A stretch of DNA of 64,000 nt from Warburgia ugandensis. Taxonomy: Eukaryota > Streptophyta > Magnoliopsida > Canellales > Canellaceae. The position numbers were made by a program, and so were the translations under genes. Below the pieces are notes generated by a model, which had not been told where the DNA came from, made no database searches, and saw only the letters and a list, made by a program, of their open reading frames with translations. The DNA lies in assembly GCA_035236585.1 (NCBI GenBank), contig CP141136.1, positions 53,957,136 through 54,021,135 of the forward strand, written 5' to 3'. How positions within the stretch are numbered: position 1 is the stretch's first letter; each line of letters starts with the position of its first letter. Below are positions 1 to 11,700 of the stretch, in pieces.

Positions 1-6
1 CTGATT

Positions 7-165
7 CAGCGTGTTGCTTCCAAGGGAACGCTCTAGCAGCCCTTGTCTGCTTTCCTTGCATCCGGGATCCGATGCAGCATGTCGCTTTTGGGGTGAATGC
101 CCTACAGCCCTTGTCCATTTTCCACCGCATCTAGGATCCAATGCAGCGCATTGCTTACAGGGAAT
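7..165. repeat. 68-bp tandem repeat, 2.3 copies
   Basis: Units begin at 7, 75 and 144 with the core CAGC(G/A)(T/C)(G/A)TTGCTT, and each full unit ends in GGATCC(G/A)ATG. The two full units are 68 and 69 bp and clearly diverged, so the array is old. It may extend left of the window. No coding potential was seen. It probably lies in an upstream intron of the FluG-type gene. Confidence 0.75.
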
Positions 166-167
166 AC

Positions 168-1560
168 CATAGCCTCAGGGAATGTCATAATCGATTGGGA
201 CCGGCTGTGATAAAACCATATAGAAATAAAACCACAAAGGCGGAGTATGCGAATCTATATACCAAATTTATATGTTTTCTGACTATTTAAGCTATTCCAC
301 AGTCCGGTTTCTCGGGACAGAACCAAGCACATAAGTCAAACCCACTTTCTTCGTGAAAAGATCTGAAATGGTGCCCATTTTATCTTGTCACTGGTCATGG
401 CAAAGCTGTATATGGAACCACTAAAGAATTGTCTATATCTCCAAATTTTATGGTTAATTAGCTGAATATGTTTCAAGAAACATGTGATCTTGAGGGGGAT
501 TGCTAGATGGAAGTTGCACATGGGTTGATGTCTTCGTCTACGGTAACCTCAACAATGGTGTGGCCATTTGACCTGTGCTGGGGTAGCCATTATTACACAT
601 TCACGATTGTTGACAGGTTATTCCCCTACTTTTACCATGTGAGACTTCTGGGCTCTCTTTGTTGTCATCTTCTCTTGATTTACATTGGTATCTACCCAGT
701 ATATCAAGAACAAATGCATAAAAGATTTTATCTAGGATGATATCTCTTCTTCTCTGCAGAGGACAATACCTTTCTCATTTGCCGTATCCACCTGGAGGAA
801 GATCATGCATTTACAATTTTGGTGAAGCAATATTTTCTTTAAAATGCTTCCTTTGTTTCTACTTTTGTTTTATCTATCAGTTTCTGCTATTCTGTCCGTT
901 TCTATGTTCCTCCAACAAGACAAGAACCTTTGCATTTGTTTCTATGTTTCTGCAACATGATGAAAAGAACCTTGGTACAAATTGCACAACCTACTATGTC
1001 CTATCATACTTAGTGCAGCACCCATAATTTCTCTTTGCAATTCAGATATTTCTATAACTGCTACCATAAGTTCTCAAAAGTACTTTTAGGCTCGAGGTCA
1101 TCCATACTAGAGGAAGCCTATGATAGAAAAGATGGTGCTCTCAGAGAATGACAAGTAGGATGTTTCTAATTGAGAAACTGAAGTATCGATACACACAAAT
1201 AAATACATGTGTAACAAGTCCCAAGTCTTTAAAGAGAAAAAAAAAAAAACCATAATTCCAGAGAGGATTAGAATGTTAAAAGATGCTGAAGAGATAGACA
1301 AGCAAGAAGTTTTCTTTTGAAAATACTGGTTTGTCCAACCATATTATCAGAAATGAAACTTAGAGAGAAAAATATTTACTGGAAAATGAAGGACAAGAAG
1401 CAGAGAAAAAGGAAATGTCAATTTCATTCATTGAACCTGAACTGGCTGTTCTGATTTATATGTTTATTCTCCACGGGTATCTGTTAAAATGGAAATAGGA
1501 CTCTTTGCTGTGGAAGCAACTTCTTTTTGAAAATCCAGCAACAAATAGAAATTTCTAATA
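168..1560. other. Presumed intron, no recognised feature
   Basis: This AT-rich stretch shows only short chance ORFs. I searched for the exon expected just before the one at 2766 (the GS-domain segment ahead of the first metal-binding Glu) and did not find it, so the preceding intron is at least 2.7 kb. Nothing else is recognisable. Confidence 0.5.
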
Positions 1561-2006
1561 AAAGAAAACTTGCTAAAGAAGACTTCTGACTGAAAGAAGA
1601 TACTCCTAACAAAACTTTCTAATCCTAAACAGATGAACATGCAAACTTACTGAAACATCCCAAACTACCTGTTTACTGTTCAAATGAACCACATTCTTGT
1701 GACTAGTAGTGCATGAACTGTGGTCCGTAAGAGAAGAAATTATACTCTCTCTCTCTCTCTCTTGTCATAGTTGGGTTTCTTCATGATTTTTTGCCAAGTA
1801 TGGTAAATGACCAGGCTAACTTGTTAAAGAAAACTTGCTAAAGAAGACTTCTGACTGAAAGAAGATACTCCTAACAAAACTTTCTAATCCTAAACAGATG
1901 AACATGCAAACTTACTGAAACATCCCAAACTACTTGTTTACTGTTCAAATGAACCATATTCTTGTGAATAGTAGTGCATGAACTGTGGTCTGTAAGAGAA
2001 GAAATT

Positions 2007-2076
<70 letters not shown>

Positions 2077-2137
2077 CATAGTTGGGTTTCTTCATGATTT
2101 TTTGCCAAGTATGGTAAATGACAAGGCTAAGTTGTGA
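1561..2137. repeat. 265-bp tandem duplication with unequal (CT)n
   Basis: Copy 1 (1561-1825) and copy 2 (1826 to about 2137) both start AAAGAAAACTTGCTAAAG and are nearly identical apart from a handful of substitutions. The (CT)n tract is about 18 bp in copy 1 (1745-1762) and about 64 bp in copy 2 (2010-2073), which accounts for the length difference. The duplication looks recent, with microsatellite expansion in one copy. Confidence 0.9.
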
Positions 2138-2765
2138 AATAAGGTTCAATAGGGCCAATTCTCTTTTTTTGTCCCGTGAGATACAACAATTCTTATCCAT
2201 GTTAAAATTCACTTGATCAGAATACTATAAATATGTACTTCTCATTATTTTTTCAATAAAAAGTATAAAGTAAGGAAGAAGAAATATCAAATTTCAGCTA
2301 TCTTTGAGTCAAGTCATAGTTTTATTCATCAGATAGGTTAACAATTCATCCATCTTAGAATCCTTGATGACAAACAATTGCTTATCACATTTAATCATAT
2401 CTTTTACTGATATCATTATGTTGAGAGATTTGTTTCATATAGAGAATTTGTCCACAGAAGACTCTGGAGATAAAACATACTTTCTAGTAACCATTTAGGC
2501 ATGTTGAGCTTCTTGTTGTGATAAATGAGATGCTATTTAATGTACTTGCTACTGGAAGGCCATAAATAATTGTAGTCTTAAAATATGAATATAGTAACCA
2601 TATTTATCTTTTTCCTTTTTGGTGTTCTTTATGATAACTATGACATTCTATTTCTCTTTCCTATCAATGTATCTGTTGTAGTTCTCATTCTTGCCTTTGA
2701 AATCGGAATCTTGTGGTTTCTTGCTTTAGCCCTTTTATGCTTCTCATGACAGCTTAATGTTGCAG

Positions 2766-5700
2766 CTACATGCCGAATCTGGAAAAGGTCAGTTTGAAAT
2801 AGCACTGGCACATGGTGTTTGTAGTCGTGCGGCTGATAACTTGATACTTGCTCGTGAGGTTATTAGAGCAGTGGCTAGAAAGCATGGATTGCTGGCAACC
2901 TTTGTGCCAAAGTAAGGTTATAGATCATTCTTATCATAGTAAGGATTAGTAGTTAGATAAAAGTGCATAAATCAGCACCAACTCCATTAATGTACTGTCT
3001 ATTTCTCCTGAGACATCATGTCCTCAGAGTGGAGCAATATATGAAACTTATATACTTAAATCAACTTACTATTGGGAATGTTTATGGCTTCTGATGATCA
3101 TTTGGATAATTTGATAATTCTCATCTCCATATGCTTTTCAGAAGTATTGTAATATTCAGTCTCTGCCTTCTTAACAAGAATAAGAAAGCATGGTGTTGCA
3201 CAGTTGTCTAACTCCAAGCCACATATCCATGAGAGGCCCACTTGTTTGTCTCCTAAAGGGAAACACCAAAGAGGTGGTTGAAGACAGAGGACACTATAAT
3301 GAGAGACTCTAAGTACTCCCATTTCCAGCCATTCTAAGATCATGTTTTGTGAGGGTCTTGTTGGGTTGAGAGAAGGTGAAAGTGTAGGTGTAAGTACATC
3401 AAAGATGCAATTTTGTGAGAGATCTTTCCTTGTCATCGCTGTATTCTCCAGTTGTTTCCCTCACAGAGAGTTAGTAGTAGTGTCCTGGAGTATAGGCAAA
3501 TCTTTGTTGAACCATGTAAATCGTGTATTCTTGTGGCCAGTTTCTTGTTCTTGTTCTCATATCATGTTCAATGAGGTTTGCATACTTCAGTATTTCTGAG
3601 TATTCTTATATATGCACTCATATTTTCCAATACATAAAGCCTAGTTGTTTGTCAAAAGTAACATATTCCAAAGGTTTCAGCCACATTATTCACCTATTCA
3701 TAAGCTATGCACCCTTGACATTTGTTAGATCAAACTCAATAATGTTATATTGTCATTGCAGTTGACATTGTTTTTTCAACAAAACTATCTTATTAGGATT
3801 TTGTAGTAAATTCCTTTTAAAATGTTAAGAGCGAAAGCGCTGAGAAAGAGCCTGAGTTTTGATCCATGAAGATGAGTACAACTTCTACTCTTTCTTTGTC
3901 GTGACATAATTGTCCGAATAAGGGCAGCCCCAGTGCATGAAGCTCCCACCTATGCGGGGCCTGGGGAAGGGGCGGGCCACAATGGCCTAAAGTAGGCAGC
4001 CTTACCTTGCATTTTTGCAAGAGGCTGATTTCACACCTTGAACCCGTGACCTCAAGGTCACATGACGACAACTTTTACCGAATGATCCTGATTATTTAGA
4101 CAATGGGGGAGGAGGAGAAATATTCCAAGTCACTTAAGATATGATAGAAACCCTTGTGGTCCGCCCTCCCTGGACCCCACATACATGGGAGTTTCGTGAA
4201 CTTGGCTGCCATTTTTATGCTGTTTTCTGTTTGAATACTCCCATCCAAAGCTGGAATCTCAGAGGTCGTCAACAGGATATAGTCATAGATTGACAAATGG
4301 CTCTATTTAACCTTTGAGTCCCTGGTTTTCATAGCTATGCCTTTACCTTACGCATAATTCACTAGCCACTTGTGTCTTCAACCACATCATTTTATCGGTC
4401 TAGTCTACAGCTGCAACACTCCTAGTCCATTCTATTGGAATTTTTCATCTGCATGTGGATTTCATCCTCATGCAAAGAAACCAGTGGTCTCTCTGATCAG
4501 CATTAGGGAGATGTCTATGGAGAAAAGAAAATATTTCCCAACGAGTTGTATTATAGAGATTTGTCAACATGCAATATCCCACAACCATCCTCCCCTGATA
4601 TTTTTCATTCTTTTATTTATTAGAGCTAGCATCATTACTCATGTTACTAATTTGCTCCTGTCATCTGGAAAAAATGACCATGACCCTATATTTTTCACAA
4701 AGTGCAGTAGACTTTAACATATCTGAGTTAGTTGTTACTTTCTTGGGTCTATTATGTCCTTCCTAACATATTATACCATGAATATTGGGATTATGACTAA
4801 CAGAAGCTATACACATAATCTAGATTATCCATCGTACGGAACTCCTTCAATTATGGTCTCAGCCACTCTGGTACATTGGGTGATCAATCTCTTCGCTGTA
4901 GCTATATAAAGTGCTATCCCAAATTAAAAATCATAGAACTCTGTTGCATGATCAGCTTGTGCTATCTTCTTTCCTTATATCTGAGAAGCTTGTCTAATAT
5001 CTTATATCGATCTTTATCAAGAGCATCTTTTGAAGTGGAGAGAATTTTAAAGTTCCCCATGAACAAAAGAGTCTGCTTTAAGGATATAGCGTTCAAACTA
5101 TTCAGTAAATGTCTGCCCACTACTTTGGCAGGTATTCATTAGATGATATTGGATCTGGATCTCATGTGCATTTAAGTTTATGGGAGAATGGGAAGAATGT
5201 GTTTATGGCATCAGATGAATCAAGAACTAAGCATGGAATTTCAAAGGTTGGGGAGGAATTCATGGCAGGAGTTCTATATCATCTTCCTTCAATCTTGGCA
5301 TTTACAGCTCCACTGCCAAACAGGTAAGACTTCCCTATCCTTACTAAGATGATACACGAACTTAAAACTCTTATCTCTTGAATGCGAATTCTTAGCTCTT
5401 TCAGGAATGACGCTTCCTGTTAGTTCTTTCAGTAATGATGCTTTCTCTTAATTCTTTCATTAATGATTCTTCCATTATAGGAAGCAAATTTAATTAAAGC
5501 TTGTTAAATAAACTATTTGTGCCAGTTATAAATGCACCTTTAGTCATCTTTTCTGATTTCAGTAGGTAGGTTGCTCAATTTTATCTCTTAACTGGGTATT
5601 GACTGAAGATCAATCATTTATCTTTCTTCTTCTTTTTTTTCTTTTTTTTCTTCTTACATGTATTCCATGGCACAAAGATGGGAGATGCCCTTGTTAAAAT

Positions 5701-8700
5701 CCATTTGGTACTTGGAATAATTGTGTGTAAATAACAACATAGTTCATCCATCAACCATTTATGTTACAAACATAAAAGAGTACAAACTGATGTTGTGCAG
5801 TCTTGACTGTTATTTAGATTCCCTGGCCAATCATAGAATAGTGAGTAGAAGTTAGTCTGGTACAACAAATAATATCATGCAACTCCCAACTTCAAACTCA
5901 ATCATCTTGTAAATAAATGGTTTGTTATATACTACCAGGAAGAAACTTATCAATGATCCAATATGTATTGGCCATTGTTAAAGTTTAATATTCAGGTAGG
6001 TCCAATCTTTAAAGAACTTGAAATTCTTGTTTGCTTCTCTCTTTTCTCATGCTGTCTTTTCTTCTTATCCTTCCAAGATCTTAGATCCTATCAGAGCATA
6101 TAGGAATCCATCCCTTCACATTTCTTTTATCCTCATTCCTATTGTCAATTTCTACTCCAGTCATCTTGCTGATCCTCTGATCAAGTCTTGGGTTCCATCA
6201 ACTTCAAACTGCAACTATGCATTCAAGGTGTGCATGAAGAGCTGATCTTTCTCCCATTGAGTTGTAGTTGGTCCTTGGATAATATTGTACAGTATCGTAG
6301 CAAATGGGAAGAAAAGAAGGTGACAAACATTAGCAGATTGACTGCTCCACTTCTCAATGTTATTTTAAAATTGTAAAAGTTTTTAGAAATGTGCCTTTAT
6401 TTTGAGGACGCACAATACACTTAACTCTCCTCCTCCAGAAAATGTGGATAATTAGCACAAAGGGTAGTTTATGGCCCCACTGCATTGAGTGACACCCCTT
6501 CCTGACACATTTGAATGAATTACCATCTGTTAAATGAGACTAAAATACATATCAGCATATGATGGAAGGCCCTGAACAAATAACCATGGATCTGGAGATT
6601 GAAGAAAGACAAAGTATTACCGTTTTGGACTGAATCAACTTTCTGTACTCTTCCTTATAGAAGAAAGACAAAGCATTACTTTTTTGGACTGAATCAACCT
6701 TCTGTACTCTTCCTTATAGAAGAAAGACAAAGCATTACCTTTTTGGACTGAATCAACTATCTGTACTCTTGTTTGTATAAGTTTAATATCTTTGAGGGCT
6801 CAATGTTAAGAGGCCATGAGAAGCAGTCACCACCATAAATAAGAGAATCTCGATTTGTGAATGAGTATAGATTGTAGGAAGAAATTCACTAAGCAGGGGC
6901 ATAAACAATGGACCAAATCATTTTCAACAAGATCCAAGGCTATTTACGAATCAGATATATCATGGTCAATTCCTCAAAAAAATTCTTCTCTCAGCCTCCA
7001 CTACATCCAAATCTACCGCTAAGACCACCAATGGTCATCTTTGACCCATACACCATTGGGACCTGTGCTATTTATCAGCAAAGACAAGCATTGCGCTGAG
7101 AGGATGTTGATCTCTCAATCCAAGGCTCTGTTTACCAACAGTAAACACTGCTTCCTCTTAGAAAGACTTAGACCCATAGGCTATTGAGTGTAATTACTTC
7201 AATCATGTTTAGTGGGAGTCATCTTAATTATCAGATCTGATGACATCAATGTGGTCACCTTCTTAAGAATCATTTTCCATGGATCACACTTCAAAATTAC
7301 TAGCTGAAGAGCACAGGCAAACCCTAAAGCCAGCACAAACAAGCCAAGATAATCATGTGTTCCCATAACTATCACAAATGATAACTACATGTTTCAATCA
7401 AGAAATAAAGGAGAAGGCAAAGATCAACTCATATGACAGGTCTATCTTTCTGGTGATTAATGCTTGTTCATCAACATGTCACCATCTTTTTAGTTCCTCA
7501 TACACAAGTGAAGCCTTCTGGTTGTAGGAGAACAAGATGTTTCATGTGATTTTAGTTCAGTGCACCATGGGGGGTCAAAAGCACCAGATAACATCAAGAG
7601 GATTATGCCTAGGGTTGGGTGATTGCTCCTAGATAAATATGTTTTGTGCCATGTAGATTCAACTTGAACCTTGAAAGAACAGAAGACAACTAAAAGGTTA
7701 TTGCCTCAAACATGCTCTTTTAATATGTAAACTCCTATAGATCAGCATAAAACATGTAAAAAGGAAGGAAGAGACAAATACTGTCTGGGAGGAAGGAGAG
7801 AGAAGAGGAAAGACCCGACACAAATGTCCCTTCTCTGCCTCTCTTTCACTAAAGATGACATGTAGCTGTAGTGACAAAATCCCCCTGGCCATACATGTAA
7901 CACACTAGAAGTAATTGCAAAAGGATAATGCCCTCTCTTGTAAAATTGAACCTTTGTTGCTTGAGCATAGCATTAAGTTCTGTTCTGAATTTCAAGATCC
8001 CTCTCTTTAGAATTGCTTGACAATGCCCCCATAAACGCTCTAAGAAATGTGTCGTTATCTATAGCTATGTAGTTGCATGTGCAAGGTGCACCCAAGCACA
8101 AGGGGTGTGACTTGTGCCTAGAGGGACTAGGCGTGTCTAGTCGCGTGACTAGGTGTCAAAGCACAAAAATAAGTATTTTAAATTTTTAAAAAAGAAAAAA
8201 ATTATAAAAATAAATCCAAAAAATAAGAAAACATAGAAATATAAAGATATGAATAACTACTTGTCAAGAACAACAATCTAAGGTTAAATCAAACAATCAT
8301 ACACAAAGAAGTTGAGGAACATACAAATACAATGATAGTCACAATACTAGTCAGTCTAGTCTTCCTAATCCCTGCTACTCCCTCAATTTGCTGTGGCCTC
8401 GTCATCATCTCCATCATCTTCTCGTAAATCCAGGAACAATAAACAATCAAACAACAGTTACATAACTGAGGTAAAGCAAATGTTACAGTTAATTACTAAG
8501 ACTGAAAGAGACATCTTCCTGCACCTCTTCCTCATCAAGAAGATCAAGATCATCATTAGAATAGTCTCCCTGAGAGATGTAGGCATCCTCCTCAATCTCC
8601 TCATCGTTCTCTCTTTTCCAACATCCTCATCTAGTTCTTGATGAGCTTGAGACTAAGAAATGTGGCCCCCCTTTGAGCTTGAGACTGAGAAATGTGGCTC

Positions 8701-11700
8701 CCCTTTGCCCCCTCTCTCGCCTCTGGTATTTCCTAGTAGATGGAGCATCACGTTCACTTAATCATTCAACAAGCTCAACATCTAACCATTTGAGGTCATC
8801 ACTTGGATGAACTAGATCATCTCCACTTCTTCTTGAACAATTCACTCATCACTTTCGTTGACCTCTTGTAACAGAATAGGATCTGTATACGTTTGCATTT
8901 TCAAATGATCCTGATGTCAATGATGAAGGCGCTAATTGTATTGAACTTATACTAGATTGTTCAATGTCTCAGCGTGCAGCCTATTCCTCATCTTAGTATA
9001 GATCTAAAAAGAAAAAGTAATTATAAATTTAGAATACAATGAATGTCTACTAAATTACTAATAAGTAATAAGTACTAAAGCTTAATATCTAAGTAGCTTA
9101 CATTCTCGAAGACACTCTAATTGCACTCGCAAGGAGATGCGCTGCATATGTGGGAGAGGATCTTAATGGCGAATGTTTGAAGATGTGAGGCTTTAGCCCC
9201 AAAGATAATCTCCCACTCCCCTACAAAAGTTGAAGAAAATTAAAGTTAGAAAAATAAATAATATTATAATATTATAAATAAAATTTAGAAGTTAAAACTT
9301 AAAACATAGAATAACATAACACACTTACAAAGGGCTAAGGTTTTTTTCTTGTGTATTGCCAGGTCATTGCCAAACAAGCCTCTAGCATGTTTATAAATGG
9401 ATATCTCATCTACCTCCATGTCAACCTCATCTCTATCATATGGCCTACTGATGGCATGCATTAGACCATTCTTCATGTCACTATTGCGCTTAATTTCAAT
9501 GTCATGGGCGCAGTAGAAGGATGGGTTGAGGTAATATCCCCCTACATGCAAAAGCTGGTGAAGTTGAGAACTCCATCTACTGTTTATGATCCCCCAAATA
9601 TGAGTGGCTTGACGCTCATCCCCTACTAAATTGCCATGAATCTTTTCTTTGGCCCTGGTTATAACCTCAAAAATGTATTCCATCGATGGCTTCTCCTCAC
9701 TGTCGACCACCCTCAAAACCTCTACAAGTGGAGCCATAATCTTCAAACAAAAGAGGACGTGGTTCCAGAGTCTAGTACACGATGCAATCCTTTCAGATCT
9801 TTTACTTTTAGGCCTTTTCGACCATTTAATGTCCATTCACTCCGAACAGTGAAACGTTGCTCTCAACTTTGGCTTTAAGTTGTTAATGCTTTCTAAGCTC
9901 AAGAAGTTGGTGGCGAAGTGTGTCACTGCAGGTCTGACTAAATCTTTTTTCTTTATAAATCTTCTCATAAGATGAAGAACATGTATGTGGCTATATATAA
10001 AAAGTGTCATCACCCTAACTTCTACCACAGTTTTCTTTACAATTGGTAATTTGCCTACATCCTCTAATATCAAATCTATATAGTGAGCCGCACAAGAGGT
10101 CCAATACAAATGTGGCCTCCTCACCATTAACTCCCTTCCCACAACTGCGTAGTTTGGAGGCATTGTCAATTATGGCCTAAAATATATATATATATATATA
10201 TGGTAAAATTATATAGTGTCAACTTACATCATAAACAAGTTAAAATACTTAACAAATTATAGATATAAAACTAAATAATTACTTGAACTACATTGTTCTT
10301 CCCAACTTCATCAATCACCTTCTCTAGCATGTCAAGCATTAAGTTTGCGCTTTTGACATACGCAGATCCATCAAGAGATTTCAAAAACTATCCCAGTTGG
10401 ACAGTTCACCAAAAAGTTGACATGGGTGATACCCTTGTCGTCGGTCCACCAATCTGACATAATAGAGTACCCATATCTTAAAAGCATAAATAAAATTTCT
10501 TGTAAGTCATTCAATCGCTTTGGTGTTACCTTGAGTTGAAAGGAATATACAAGGGTTAGAAAAAGAACACTGAATACATACCTAATCCAATCAGCTTTAC
10601 ACTATTCTGTGTATTCTTTTGTCTTTTTCACTTGCTTCTGAAGAAGACTCACTCTCAACTCGTGATACAAGGGTGCCTTGAAACCTTAGTCACATAAGAT
10701 TGTAAGAATAAGTAAAAGGTTGAAACAAGTATTGAACTATTAATTATTTAAAGTATAAGATATATACCTGGACCATGTTGCGCAACTACCTCTAACATGG
10801 TTTAAAAGGAAAGACTACAAGCAGTATTGAATGCAATGCTATTTTCATAGGACCAAAAGGCGATATAATCGCACTCTCTTGTCCTAAACTCCTTATAAGC
10901 TTTGTTCATTGTCGTTTGCTGCATGGGTGCCTTTCCCTTACCCTAGGCTTAGGGTTATATAGGCTCCTTTGTTGTTTGTTGCATGGGTGCCTTTCCCTTG
11001 CACTTCTTCCTTTCAATGGAAATACCACCAGCCCTAGTACTATCAATCTCCTCCACCTCGTCATCATCATCATCATCATCATCATGCAAGCAAATAAATT
11101 CTCTGGCCTCTCCATCTCCTTTATTATTTTCTCTCTGTTCTCTTTCTTCTTCTTTGATTCATTCATATAATCTAATATCTTCTCAGATATGTCAAGAGTG
11201 ACTTGAGAGCATTTTTTTGCATTTCTGTGACCACCTGTCAAATGCTATTTCAATCTAAATATTCCACCGCTATACCTATTGTCACAGCTCGCACCAAACT
11301 ATTACTACTGATTTTAACACAAAATGGTAGTGTATTTTATGAATTTTACAAGAAAGTAACATAAAAAAAAACATACAAATTATGAAAAGGATGATGTGGA
11401 ATTGTCATTTTTAGCATTAGAATGATTTTTTTACTGTTGCTACTGAAATTAACAAAAAAAACAGTAGTGTATGTCATGAATTTTTCAAGAAAATAACCAA
11501 AATAAGTAAAATAAATAAATAAAATTATGAAAAGGATGATGTGGAATTGTCACTTTTTAGCATTAGAATGATTTTTTTACTATTACTAGTTTACTACTGA
11601 AATTAACAAAAAAAACAGTAGTTTATTTTATGAAATTTACAAGAAAGTAACAAAAAACAAAAATAGTAAAAACAACATATAAATTATGAAAAGGATGATG

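Noticed and set aside
507-1027. ORFs near the left end as upstream FluG exons
   Set aside because: Neither frame matches the GS-domain segment expected before the LHAESGKGQFE exon, and splice borders do not fit.
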